64,000 bases of DNA, from the NCBI RefSeq assembly GCF_041103235.1, contig NZ_JBGCUN010000001.1, positions 1,178,001 through 1,242,000 on the forward strand, given 5' to 3'. A program made the position numbers and the translations under genes. The notes under the pieces were generated by a model. That model saw only the letters and a program-made list of their open reading frames with translations, was not told the DNA's origin and made no database searches. Source of the stretch: Yoonia sp. R2331. Its GTDB lineage: Bacteria; Pseudomonadota; Alphaproteobacteria; Rhodobacterales; Rhodobacteraceae. Every line of letters starts with the position of its first letter. Position 1 is the stretch's first letter. Shown one piece after another: positions 8,341 through 17,500 of the stretch.

Positions 8341-9522
8341 ATGACACAGACCGAGACCAAGTCTCGGACCGGGGAAGATCTGTCTCCGGCCGAGGAGCTG
8401 CGTACCGCGATCAGCGGGTTTGTCAGCGAATTCAAGACATTCTCAACCGGCATTGACGCCAAGATGCAAAAACAGGAAGACCGCATGAACAAGCTTGACC
8501 GTAAGACGATGATGGCAGGCCGCCCCGCTTTGGCGATGGCTGCTGCAGAGGAAGCACCGCACCAGAAGGCTTTTGCAGCCTACTTGCGGTCCGGCGACGA
8601 CGAAGGCCTGCGCGGGCTAAGCCTAGAAGGCAAGGCGATGAGCTCTGCCGTGGCAGCAGACGGCGGTTATCTGGTTGATCCGCAGACAGCAGACGCCATT
8701 CAAAGCACGCTGAGCAGTACGGCGTCGATCCGGTCCATCGCCAGCGTCGTGAACGTTGATGCGACATCTTACGATGTGCTGATTGATCACACCGAACTGG
8801 GTGCAGGTTGGGCCACCGAGACCGACCCGACGGCTGAGACAGACAGCCCGCAGATCGACCGGATCACAATTCCACTGCATGAATTGTCCGCTTTGCCAAA
8901 GGCGAGCCAGCGCCTGCTTGATGACAGCGCCTTTGATATTGAGGGATGGCTGGCCGGTCGGATTGCAGACAAGTTTGCCCGGTCCGAAGCCGATGCATTC
9001 GTGAACGGTGACGGTGTCGACAAGCCAATGGGCATCATGACTTATCCAACTGTCGACAATGGCGTCTGGGCCTGGGGCAATCTTGGCTATGTGCCAACTG
9101 GCGTTGACGGTGGCATTGGCGATGCGGATGCGGTTATTGATCTGGTCTATGCATTGGGTGCCGAATATCGCGCCGGGGCTGCTTTTGTGATGAACAGCCG
9201 CACTGCTGGTCTGGTTCGCAAGTTGAAAGACGCGGATGGGCGGTTCTTGTGGTCTGACGGTCTTGCTGCGGGTGAACCTGCGCGATTGCTGGGCTATCCG
9301 GTGCTGATTGCGGAAGACATGCCTGATGCAGGGTCTGATGCCACACCTATCGCCTTTGGTGACTTTGCCGCCGGCTACACCGTTGCAGAGCGTCCGGACC
9401 TGCGCGTTCTACGCGATCCGTTCTCGGCCAAGCCACATGTGCTGTTTTATGCCACCAAGCGCGTTGGTGGAGCCGTGAGCGACTACGCGGCCATCAAGTT
9501 GTTGAAGTTTGGCACCAGCTAA
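8341..9522 (+). CDS. orfg5: GTA major capsid protein, HK97 fold (g5)
   Basis: This is the main shell protein of the GTA head. The 393-residue precursor starts with a charged helical region (delta domain, about residues 1-100, with KMQKQEDRMNKLDRK) that the g4 protease would remove, followed by the HK97-fold domain with GGYLVDPQTADAI, LSALPKASQRLLDDSAFDIE, ADAFVNGDG and the closing FYATKRVGGAV. This gene is generally the most expressed in GTA clusters. A perfect ten-base-pair hairpin lies just after the stop and may stabilise the message. Confidence 0.95.
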   Translation: MTQTETKSRTGEDLSPAEELRTAISGFVSEFKTFSTGIDAKMQKQEDRMNKLDRKTMMAGRPALAMAAAEEAPHQKAFAAYLRSGDDEGLRGLSLEGKAMSSAVAADGGYLVDPQTADAIQSTLSSTASIRSIASVVNVDATSYDVLIDHTELGAGWATETDPTAETDSPQIDRITIPLHELSALPKASQRLLDDSAFDIEGWLAGRIADKFARSEADAFVNGDGVDKPMGIMTYPTVDNGVWAWGNLGYVPTGVDGGIGDADAVIDLVYALGAEYRAGAAFVMNSRTAGLVRKLKDADGRFLWSDGLAAGEPARLLGYPVLIAEDMPDAGSDATPIAFGDFAAGYTVAERPDLRVLRDPFSAKPHVLFYATKRVGGAVSDYAAIKLLKFGTS

Positions 9523-9532
9523 ACCGCAAGCA

Positions 9533-9562
9533 TAAGTCGCGGGCAGAGCTGTCCGCGACTTA
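9533..9562 (+). other. Perfect hairpin directly after the capsid gene
   Basis: TAAGTCGCGG and CCGCGACTTA pair perfectly around a ten-base loop, ten bases after the capsid stop. No T run follows, so it is not a standard terminator. It sits in a 161-base gap, the longest inside the GTA cluster; the rest of the gap holds no gene that I can support. Possible roles are 3' end protection of capsid mRNA or processing. Confidence 0.6.
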
Positions 9563-9683
9563 CCCCGGAGGCGTTGTATCACCCGGCGTTGTCCCACTGC
9601 TCTGATCCGTCCGAGCAACGTCGGGAGTCGCCGCGCCTTCGGGACCACCGTCCGATGAAATAGCACCCTGCGGAGACGTTTCG

Positions 9684-10283
9684 ATGATGTTAACCGAGCT
9701 GACGACCGTGCCACCAACTGTGTTGCCGGTGTCCCAATTCAAGAACCACCTGCGCTTGGGCTCTGGCTTTTCTGACGATGGGCTGCAGGACGAGATGCTT
9801 GAAGGTTTCCTGCGCGCAGCGCTCGCGGCTATTGAAGCCCGGACCGGCAAGATTTTGGTGACGCGCGACTTTTCCTGGACCATCACAGGTTGGCGCGACG
9901 AACAACGCCAGCCGCTGCCGCTGGCACCGGTGCACGCGATCATCCGAATGGTGCTGATTGCGCGCGACGGGAGCGAGATCCTGATCCCCGACCACCGGTA
10001 TCAATTGGAAAAGGACGACCAGCGCCCCTCTGTTCTGGCAACGTCAAGCTGTTTGCCGAGTATCCCCACGGGCGGAAGCCTGAAGGTCGAGGTTGTTGCA
10101 GGCTATGGCGCTGATTGGACGGATCTGCCGATTGATCTGCGGCAGGCTGTGATGATGTTGGCAGCGCACTTCTACGAATATCGGCATGAGGCGGCGCTGC
10201 ACGGAGGAACAATGCCGTTTGGCGTATCTGCCCTGATTGATCGGTACCGCACGGTGCGGCTGTTCATGGGAAGCGGCCAATGA
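9684..10283 (+). CDS. orfg6: GTA head-tail adaptor (g6)
   Basis: This is a gp6/gp8-like connector that joins the portal to the stopper protein. The product has 199 residues with an N-terminal helical region (PVSQFKNHLRLG, then LEGFLRAALAAIEARTGK) and a C-terminal helix (DLRQAVMMLAAHFYEYRHEA) typical of phage head-tail connector proteins. It begins at tandem ATGs after CGGAGACG and overlaps g7 by four bases (ATGA). Function is by family and cluster position. Confidence 0.87.
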   Translation: MMLTELTTVPPTVLPVSQFKNHLRLGSGFSDDGLQDEMLEGFLRAALAAIEARTGKILVTRDFSWTITGWRDEQRQPLPLAPVHAIIRMVLIARDGSEILIPDHRYQLEKDDQRPSVLATSSCLPSIPTGGSLKVEVVAGYGADWTDLPIDLRQAVMMLAAHFYEYRHEAALHGGTMPFGVSALIDRYRTVRLFMGSGQ

Positions 10284-10618
10284 AAGCCCCGGTTCTAAAT
10301 CGCCAGCTGACGCTGGAAGACAGTTACCGCGTGCCAGATAACGCTGGTGGTTTTACCACCGAATGGCAGCCGCTGGGGCAGCTTTGGGCACAAGTCATTG
10401 CAGGTACCGGTCGCGAGCAGGCAGTGAACGCATTGCCCTTGTCACGTGTACCATACAAGGTGACCGTGCGTGCAGCACCCGTTGGTGCGCCCTCGCGGCC
10501 CCATGCGGGGCAGCGGTTTCGCGAAGGTTCGCGCATCTTCTCAATCAATGCAGTCACGGAACAAGACAGCGAAGGCCGGTACCTGCTGTGTCAGGCGCAG
10601 GAAGAGGTGGCAGTATGA
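10280..10618 (+). CDS. orfg7: GTA head-tail stopper (g7)
   Basis: This 112-residue protein matches the phage head-tail adaptor (stopper) family: beta-rich, with LTLEDSYRVPDNAGGFTTEW near the start, a central LWAQV strand and FREGSRIFSINAVTEQD near the end. In RcGTA this position is the ring that closes the head after packaging. Start ATG overlaps the g6 stop, and its stop overlaps the g8 start (ATGA), so g6-g7-g8 are coupled. Confidence 0.85.
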   Translation: MKAPVLNRQLTLEDSYRVPDNAGGFTTEWQPLGQLWAQVIAGTGREQAVNALPLSRVPYKVTVRAAPVGAPSRPHAGQRFREGSRIFSINAVTEQDSEGRYLLCQAQEEVAV

Positions 10619-11025
10619 GCTATGCGATTTCTTCGGCGTTGCAGGCGGCGGTGTTTCAGCGCCTTTCGAATGATGCTGCGTTGGTGGCCCTTGTCAGCGG
10701 CAACATCTTTGATGCGATCCCAAGTGGGTCGGTCCCAGCCATCTATGTGGCCCTTGGGCCAGAGAAGGTGCGGGATGCATCCGACAATCTGGCCCATGGC
10801 GCATGGCATGAGTTTACCATCTCTGTCGTGAGCGAAAGCCCCGGTTTTGCGCAAGCGAAAGAGGCTGCGGGTATTATTTCCGACGCCCTCGTGGATGCCG
10901 ACCTGGTGCTGACACGCGGCACGCTGATCGGGTTGCGCTTTCGCCGCGCTACGGCTGCGCGGGTAGGAACAGGCGACATGCGCCGTATCGATATGGTTTT
11001 CCGCGCTCGTGTTTCCGACACGTAG
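10615..11025 (+). CDS. orfg8: GTA tail terminator, DUF3168 family (g8)
   Basis: This is a 136-residue protein of the DUF3168 type, which caps the tail tube and joins it to the head. Visible are the N-terminal ALQAAVFQRLSNDAALVAL helix, the IFDAIPSGSVPAIYVALG strand pair and the WHEFTISVVSE strand. The ATG at 10615 overlaps the g7 stop; the frame is open further upstream but that part is a shadow of g7. The next gene, the tail tube protein, follows after 30 bases. Confidence 0.86.
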   Translation: MSYAISSALQAAVFQRLSNDAALVALVSGNIFDAIPSGSVPAIYVALGPEKVRDASDNLAHGAWHEFTISVVSESPGFAQAKEAAGIISDALVDADLVLTRGTLIGLRFRRATAARVGTGDMRRIDMVFRARVSDT

Positions 11026-11055
11026 CGCCAATTCTTACAGTCAAGGAGTGACATT

Positions 11056-11472
11056 ATGGCTGCGCAAAACGGCAAAGACCTTTTGATCAAGATTGATATG
11101 ACGGGTGACGGCCTGTTTGAAAGCGCCGCGGGGTTGCGGGCATCGCGCATCAGTTTCAACGCAGAGAGCGTGGACGTGACCAGTCTGGAAAGCGCGGGCG
11201 GCTGGCGCGAGCTTTTGGCAGGTGCCGGTGTCAAGACGGCATCAATTTCCGGGTCCGGAATTTTCAAGGACGCCACGACGGATGAGCGGGTGCGTCAGGT
11301 CTTTTTTGATGGCGAGACGCCAGACTTTCAGGTCGTCATCCCGGACTTTGGCACGGTCGAGGGGGCGTTCCAGATCTCATCCCTCGAGTATGCGGGAACG
11401 CATGACGGAGAGGCCACGTTTGAGATGTCATTGGCGTCTGCCGGCGAACTAACGTTTGTTGCGCTGGTCTGA
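11056..11472 (+). CDS. orfg9: GTA major tail tube protein (g9)
   Basis: The 138-residue protein matches the TP901-1-like major tail protein family. It contains KDLLIKIDMTGDGLFESAAGLR, the VDVTSLESAGGWRELLAGAG segment typical of tail tube proteins, and a C-terminal FEMSLASAGELTFVAL. It polymerises into the tube through which DNA passes. ATG follows AAGGAGTG. The stop overlaps the g10 start by one base. Confidence 0.9.
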   Translation: MAAQNGKDLLIKIDMTGDGLFESAAGLRASRISFNAESVDVTSLESAGGWRELLAGAGVKTASISGSGIFKDATTDERVRQVFFDGETPDFQVVIPDFGTVEGAFQISSLEYAGTHDGEATFEMSLASAGELTFVALV

Positions 11473-11786
11473 TGGTGAACCCATTGGCAGGGGAGGTGTC
11501 GATCACCATTGATGGTGTGCCTCATGTCGCAAAGCTGACATTGGGCGCACTGGCTGAACTTGAGGACGCGTTGGACGAAGAGAGCCTCGTAGCGCTTGTC
11601 CAACGGTTTGAGCAGCAGCGCTATGCAAGCCGGGATGTCATGGCGCTGATCGTGGCTGGGCTGCGTGGTGGTGGCTGGTCTGGCCGGTCCGAGGATTTGT
11701 TGTCAGCAGATATTGGCGGTGGGCCGATTGAAGCCGCGCGCTTGGCAGCGACGCTTCTCGCGCGTGCATTTGCGCCGATGGGATGA
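11472..11786 (+). CDS. orfg10: GTA tail assembly chaperone-like protein (g10)
   Basis: This 104-residue protein corresponds to RcGTA g10, a family placed with tail assembly chaperones. The N-terminal part reads NPLAGEVSITIDGVPHVAKLTLGALAELED, which is well conserved in GTA clusters, followed by helices. Its ATG overlaps the g9 stop (TGATG) and g10.1 follows three bases after its stop. It lies just before the tape measure gene, the normal position for chaperones that load onto the tape measure. Confidence 0.82.
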   Translation: MVNPLAGEVSITIDGVPHVAKLTLGALAELEDALDEESLVALVQRFEQQRYASRDVMALIVAGLRGGGWSGRSEDLLSADIGGGPIEAARLAATLLARAFAPMG

Positions 11787-11789
11787 CGG

Positions 11790-11990
11790 ATGGATTGGCA
11801 AGCCTTGATGCACGCAGGCCTGCACCATTTGCACCTGCATCCCGATGCGTTCTGGCGGCTAAGCCCGGCTGAACTGTCGATGATGCTGGGCGGTGGTGCG
11901 CGTCACCAACCGTTGAACCGGGAACGCCTGAACGCGCTGTTGCAAAGCTATCCCGACACGCCGGGCAAGAAGGATGAAACACATGGATGA
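11790..11990 (+). CDS. orfg10.1: GTA small tail chaperone-like protein (g10.1)
   Basis: This 66-residue protein matches the small rcc01693-type family: FHLHPDAFWRLSPAEL-like sequence (here LHLHPDAFWRLSPAELSMMLGG) is diagnostic. It is thought to be the second half of the tail chaperone pair ahead of the tape measure gene. In lambda-like phages the two parts are joined by a programmed frameshift; here they are separate cistrons three bases apart. Its stop lies inside the start region of g11. Confidence 0.83.
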   Translation: MDWQALMHAGLHHLHLHPDAFWRLSPAELSMMLGGGARHQPLNRERLNALLQSYPDTPGKKDETHG

Positions 11991-12642
11991 TTTCGAACGG
12001 TTCGACGACCTAGAGGCCAATGTGAGCGCACTTGAGCAAACGTTAGGCGATGCTTCTGCCTTGACGGCGAGCTTTGATAGTGAACTGCGCGCTGTTCAGG
12101 TGACGTTGGGCGAAACAACGCGCGATCTGGGAAACCTGGAGCGCGGGTTCGCCGGCGGGTTGCGCAAGGCCTTTGATGGTTTGGTGTTTGATGGCATGAA
12201 GTTGACGGACGCCCTGAACTCGGTCGCGCAATCGATGATTGATACGGCCTATTCGGCGGCGATTTCCCCGATCACGGATCATTTGGGCGGCATGCTATCT
12301 GACGGTATCAATTCCGCTGTTTCGGGGCTGATGCCTTATGCGAACGGTGCGCCATTCAGTCAGGGCAGGGTGATGCCCTTTGCCAATGGTGGTGTGGTGT
12401 CCAGCGCCACGACGTTTCCAATGCGTGGCGGCACCGGGCTGATGGGTGAAGCCGGGCCAGAGGCAATCATGCCGCTCGCACGCGGCTCTGACGGAAAGCT
12501 GGGTGTACGTGGCGGCGCGGGCGGCTCGGTCAATGTCACCATGAACATCTCAACCCCGGATGCGCAATCGTTTCAGCGTTCACAGGGGCAAATCGCTGCA
12601 CAAATGGCGCGCGTCCTCGGACGTGGTCAACGTAACCGCTGA
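11983..12642 (+). CDS. orfg11: GTA tape measure protein (g11)
   Basis: The 219-residue product (from ATG 11983) is a short tape measure protein that sets tail length. It has an N-terminal coiled coil (FDDLEANVSALEQTLGDASAL), a helical centre, and glycine-rich C-terminal repeats with FANGGVVSSATTFPM and GLMGEAGPEAIMPLARG, a signature of phage tape measure C termini. The chosen ATG has AAGAAGG nine bases upstream and overlaps the g10.1 stop; ATG 11974 is the alternative. The small size fits the short tail of GTA particles. Confidence 0.88.
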   Translation: MDDFERFDDLEANVSALEQTLGDASALTASFDSELRAVQVTLGETTRDLGNLERGFAGGLRKAFDGLVFDGMKLTDALNSVAQSMIDTAYSAAISPITDHLGGMLSDGINSAVSGLMPYANGAPFSQGRVMPFANGGVVSSATTFPMRGGTGLMGEAGPEAIMPLARGSDGKLGVRGGAGGSVNVTMNISTPDAQSFQRSQGQIAAQMARVLGRGQRNR

Positions 12643-12653
12643 AGGGGACAAAC

Positions 12654-13286
12654 ATGTCATTCCACGAAGTCCGATTTCCGGCAAACCTCAGCTTTGGCGC
12701 GATTGGCGGGCCTGAGCGCCGGACCGAGGTTGTCACCCTTGCCAATGGCTTTGAAGAGCGCAACACACCTTGGGCCCATTCCCGCAGGCGCTATGACGCC
12801 GGAATGGGTTTGCGGTCGCTAGATGATGTAGAGCAGTTGGTGTCGTTCTTTGAAGCTCGCCAAGGTCAGCTTTTTGCATTTCGCTGGAAAGACTGGGGCG
12901 ACTACAAATCGTCATGCCCGTCAGAGGACGCGTCTTCACAGGATCAGATCATCTTTACCGGCGATGAGACGACCCGAAAGGTGCAGCTGATCAAGACCTA
13001 TGTGTCGGGCAGTCAAAGCTATGAACGCCCCATTCGCAAGCCGGTGGAAGGCACTGTACGAATTTCGGTCGGCGGTGACGAGAAGCAGGACGGAATTGAC
13101 TACACAGTAGATGTCAAAACCGGGATTGTGACATTCACGCATCCGCCTGATCTAGGGGCAATAGTGCGTGCAGGTTATGAATTTGACGTACCCGTCCGAT
13201 TTGATTCCGATCGGATCGCCACTGCGGTTGCCAGTTTTCAGGCCGGCCAGGCGCCATCCGTTCCAGTTGTCGAGGTGCGGATATGA
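12654..13286 (+). CDS. orfg12: GTA distal tail protein, DUF2460 family (g12)
   Basis: The 210-residue protein belongs to the DUF2460 family, placed as the distal tail ring of RcGTA between tube and hub. Typical segments are FHEVRFPANLSFGAIGGPERRTEVV at the N terminus, RRRYDAGMGLRSLDDVEQLVSFFEARQGQL, FRWKDWGDYKS and the final VPVRFDSDRI. The ATG follows AAGGGGACAAAC. The stop overlaps g13 by four bases. Confidence 0.9.
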   Translation: MSFHEVRFPANLSFGAIGGPERRTEVVTLANGFEERNTPWAHSRRRYDAGMGLRSLDDVEQLVSFFEARQGQLFAFRWKDWGDYKSSCPSEDASSQDQIIFTGDETTRKVQLIKTYVSGSQSYERPIRKPVEGTVRISVGGDEKQDGIDYTVDVKTGIVTFTHPPDLGAIVRAGYEFDVPVRFDSDRIATAVASFQAGQAPSVPVVEVRI

Positions 13287-14164
13287 GCGTGCAGGGGCTT
13301 CTGGATCATCTCAAAACCGGGCAGACCCATGTGTGTCAGTGTTGGGCCATCACCCGTAAGGACGGTGTGACGTTTGGCTTCACCGACCATGATAATCCGC
13401 TGAAGTTTGATGGCATCACCTTTCTGGCCGACAGCGGTATGAGCGCCAAGGCGCTTGCTGCCAGCACCGGATTGTCTGTGAACAACACGGACGCGATGGG
13501 GCTTTTGCAGTCGGATGTCATCAAAGAGGCCGATATTGTCGCGGGTCGTTTCGATGGGGCGGCTGTCAAGACGTGGCTTGTGCAATGGGATGCGGTGGAC
13601 AACCGGCAGATTCGCTTTGCAGGCACGATTGGCGAGATCACACGCAAATCAGGCCAATTCGAAGCAGAGCTGCGCGGGCTGACCGAGGCGCTAAACCAGC
13701 CACAAGGGCGGTCTTATCTACGCAGCTGTTCGGCGGTGTTGGGTGATGCGGCCTGTGGTTTTAACCTCAACTCTGCCACTTATCGGTTGACGGCTGATGT
13801 TCTTGACGTAGTGGAAAATCGCACATTCCTTGTGAACGCCGGACCTTATGTGGACCGTTGGTTTGAGCAAGGCATCTTGACAGTGATGACGGGCGAGGCA
13901 TCCGACCTGACCGGTGCCATCAAGCACGACCGCAAGGAGGGGAACCGCCACAGGATCACACTGTGGCATCCAATCCGCGCAGAGGTTGCGGTCGGGGATA
14001 CACTGCGGATCGACGCCGGATGCGACAAGCGCGCAGAGACTTGTAGGGTCAAATTCGACAATTTTATCAACTTTCAGGGCTTTCCGGACATGCCCGGTGA
14101 AGACTGGCTGATGTCGGTGCCGCGGTCTTCTGATGACAGCGATGGCGGGAGCCTTGTTCGTTGA
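13283..14164 (+). CDS. orfg13: GTA hub protein, DUF2163 family (g13)
   Basis: The 293-residue product is the DUF2163/BR0599-type phage protein that forms the hub of the GTA baseplate. The N-terminal half includes CQCWAITRKDGVTFGFTDHD and GMSAKALAASTGLSVNN; the C-terminal half has cysteine-rich segments (CSAVLGDAACGFNL and DAGCDKRAETCRVKFDN) that probably bind an iron-sulfur cluster or form structural bridges, as seen in related baseplate hubs. Start and stop overlap g12 and g14, respectively. Confidence 0.89.
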   Translation: MSVQGLLDHLKTGQTHVCQCWAITRKDGVTFGFTDHDNPLKFDGITFLADSGMSAKALAASTGLSVNNTDAMGLLQSDVIKEADIVAGRFDGAAVKTWLVQWDAVDNRQIRFAGTIGEITRKSGQFEAELRGLTEALNQPQGRSYLRSCSAVLGDAACGFNLNSATYRLTADVLDVVENRTFLVNAGPYVDRWFEQGILTVMTGEASDLTGAIKHDRKEGNRHRITLWHPIRAEVAVGDTLRIDAGCDKRAETCRVKFDNFINFQGFPDMPGEDWLMSVPRSSDDSDGGSLVR

Positions 14165-14592
14165 GCGAGATCGTCGCCGAAGCCTATCGTTGGATTGGAA
14201 CGCCCTATGTGCATCAGGCCTCTGTCCGGGGGGCAGGGTGCGATTGCCTTGGCCTGATCCGGGGTGTCTGGCGGCAAGTTCACGGTGCCGAGCCTGAACA
14301 GGCGCCGCATTATTCCCCCGATTGGGGCGAGCCGCAGGGCGAAGAGCTACTGTTGCAAGCCGCGTCGCGACATATGGCGCAATGTGCCGATGTAGACGAT
14401 TGGACCCCAGGCCAGATCCTGCTGTTTCGGATGCGCGAAGGCAGTATTGCCAAGCATCTGGGCATTCTCAGTCAAGCTGAACCCGACCCATGTTTTGTGC
14501 ACGCCTATGCGCGACATGGTGTGGTTGAAAGCCCGCTGACAGACCCATGGCGCCGCCGTATCGCGGCGCGTTTTGAATTTCAGAAGAGGTAA
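14161..14592 (+). CDS. orfg14: GTA NlpC/P60 cell wall peptidase (g14)
   Basis: This 143-residue cysteine peptidase of the NlpC/P60 fold is the tail-tip enzyme that opens peptidoglycan of recipient cells. The catalytic cysteine is in GAGCDCLGLIRG near residue 24 and the histidine in AKHLGILS. The start is an unusual TTG that overlaps the g13 stop (TTGA); no other start would retain the conserved N terminus SEIVAEAYRWIGTPY. This implies translation by coupling from g13. Confidence 0.88.
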   Translation: MSEIVAEAYRWIGTPYVHQASVRGAGCDCLGLIRGVWRQVHGAEPEQAPHYSPDWGEPQGEELLLQAASRHMAQCADVDDWTPGQILLFRMREGSIAKHLGILSQAEPDPCFVHAYARHGVVESPLTDPWRRRIAARFEFQKR

Positions 14593-14598
14593 CCGCAC

Positions 14599-17500
14599 AT
14601 GGCAACGATTGTCCTATCTGCAGCCGGAATGGCACTCGGCGGATCTATTGGCGGTTCAGTACTTGGGTTGTCGATGGCAACGATTGGGCGCGCGGCGGGC
14701 GCTGTTCTTGGCCGTGCGATCGACCAACGCATCCTGGGCGCAGGATCTGAACCGGTCGAGGTCGGTCGTGTTGATCGTTTTCGCCTGACCGGCGCAAGCG
14801 AGGGCATGGCTGTTCAGTCAGTGTTTGGCCGCATGCGCGTGCCCGGTCAGGTCATCTGGGCCACGCAGTTTGTCGAAACAGAAACCACCTCTGGTGGGGG
14901 AAAGGGCGCAGGCCCGCAGCCCACCGTCACAGAATTCAGCTATTCGGTGAGCCTTGCCATCGCGTTGTGCGAGGGCGAGATTACCCGTGTTGGCCGTATC
15001 TGGGCGGATGGAACAGAGATTTCGCCGCAGGCGCTGAACATGCGGGTCTACAAGGGCGACCGACTACAGCAACCTGATCCTAAAATTGTCGCGGTTGAGG
15101 GGAACGGAAATGCGCCGGCATATCGCGGTGTCGCGTATGTGGTGCTTGAAGACTTGCAGTTGGACCAGTTTGGCAACCGCGTGCCGCAGCTTACGTTTGA
15201 AGTCATGCGCCCGTCAGAACCAGATGAGCCACGTCCGCGCGCGGACATAGCGCGGCAAGTCAAAGGGGTCGCGATGATCCCCGGCACCGGGGAGTTTTCG
15301 TTGGCCAAAGACCCGGTCTATTTGAGCGGTGATTTTGGTGAGCAAGTTGCGATCAACGAAAACACGCCTTCGGGGCAAAGCGATTTCATCACATCGACCA
15401 CTGCACTGACTGAAGAATTGCCTGCCTGTCGGTCGGTGTCGCTTGTCGTCTCGTGGTTCGGGTCTGATTTGCGCTGTGCAGACTGCGAAGTGGCCCCTAA
15501 AGTCGAGCAGAAGACTGCCGAAGGCGAACCGATGGTCTGGGGCGTTGCAGGCGCGACGCGGTCAAGTGCGGGTGTCGTTCCCCAATTGGATGGGCGGCCC
15601 GTCTATGGTGGCACACCGTCCGATGCCTCTGTTGTAGATGCGATCAAGGCGTTGCGGGCACGCAGCCAGCGCCCAATGTTTTATCCGTTCATCTTGATGG
15701 AGCAGATGGGGGGAAATACGCTGCCCGACCCGTGGACGGGTGAGGTCGGTCAACCCAAACTGCCGTGGCGTGGGCGTATCACGACCTCAAAAGCGCCGGA
15801 TCAGCAAGGCACTCCTGACCAAACCGCAGGCGCTGCTGCGGAGGTCGCAGACTTCTTCGGGACCGCGCAACCGTCTGACTTTCAGATAGATGGTGAGGTA
15901 GTGCGATATACCGGGCCTGAGGAATGGAAATATCGCCGTTTCATTCTGCATTATGCGCATCTGTGTGCAGCGGCTGGTGGCGTATCCGCGTTCTGTATCG
16001 GCTCGGAAATGGTGGCGCTCACCCAGATCCGTGCCACCGGGGGTCAATTTCCGGCCGTCGCGGCGCTGTGCCAGTTGGCATCTGAATGTCGCGCGATTTT
16101 GGGTCCGGATTGCAAAATCAGCTATGCCGCCGATTGGTCGGAGTACCATGGCTATCAACCGGTCGGGACAAGCGACAAGCTGTTCCACCTTGATCCGTTG
16201 TGGTCTGATCCGAATATCGACTTCATTGGTATCGACAATTATATGCCGCTGTCAGATTGGCGGGATGGCTCTGACCATTCGGACGCTGATTGGGGATCAA
16301 TCTACAATCTGTCCTACTTGCAGTCTAATGTCACCGGCGGGGAAGGGTATGACTGGTTCTATCACTCTCCCGAGGCACGGGCGGCGCAGATCAGAACACC
16401 CATCACCGACGGTGATGGTGAACCCTGGGTCTGGCGCTACAAGGATTTGCCGGGGTGGTGGTCGCACACCCACCACAATCGGATAAACGGGCAGCGGCAG
16501 GCGACGCCGACATGCTGGGTCCCCAAGTCTAAACCGTTTTGGTTCACCGAATTTGGATGTGCAGCAATTGATAAGGGCACAAACCAGCCCAACAAGTTTC
16601 TTGATCCGAAATCGTCGGAATCCCTGTTGCCGTATTTCTCGAACGGGATGCGGGACGACTTCATGCAGATGCAATATCTGCGTGCGTTTTATGGTCACTA
16701 TGCCAATGGTGCCAACAACCCTTATACGGACGTGGAATATACCGGTCGCATGCTGGACATGTCCCGCGCCCATGTTTGGGCCTGGGACGCGCGGCCATTT
16801 CCGTTCTTTCCGTCAAACGCCGCGCTTTGGTCGGACGGCGACAACTACGCGCGCGGGCATTGGTTGAATGGCCGAAGCTCATCTCGGACTTTGGCAAGCG
16901 TTGTTGCGGAAATCTGTGAACGGGCTGGGCTGGCGGACTACGATGTCAGCAAGCTTTACGGACTGGTGCGGGGCTATGCGGTGTCGGATGTGGGAAGTGC
17001 GCGGGCCGCCCTGCAACCTTTGATGCTGGCGTATGGGTTTGATGCAGTGGAACGCGAAGGCATGCTGGTCTTCTTCAACCGCGATGGTCTTTCCGATGCG
17101 GTGCTGACGCAGGATGATCTGGCACTTGATCCTGAAAAAGACGCCGCAGCCGTTCATACACGGGCGCCGTCGGTTGAAGTCGCTGGACGGGTTCAGATCG
17201 GGTTTCTGGATGCCGAAGCCGACTACGACGTTGCCGTGAGCGAAACGATCCATCCAGACGAACAGACCACAACGATCGCGCGGTCAGAATTCCCGCTGGT
17301 CCTGACGCGGGCCGAAGGCGCGCGAATTGCAGCGCGCTGGACCCACGAGGCGCGGGTGGCAAAAGATAGCGTAACCTTTGCTTTACCCCTGTCGCAGTCC
17401 GGCTTGGGTGCGGGTGACATCGTCGACCTACGCGATACCGGCCATCAAGGGCACTACCGTATCGACCGCACCGATGACGCCGGAATGGTGCTGGCAGAGG

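Noticed and set aside
9563-9683. A short gene between capsid and g6 in the GTA cluster
   Set aside because: Only a 30-codon TTG frame with poor spacing from GGAGG is present and it resembles no GTA protein.
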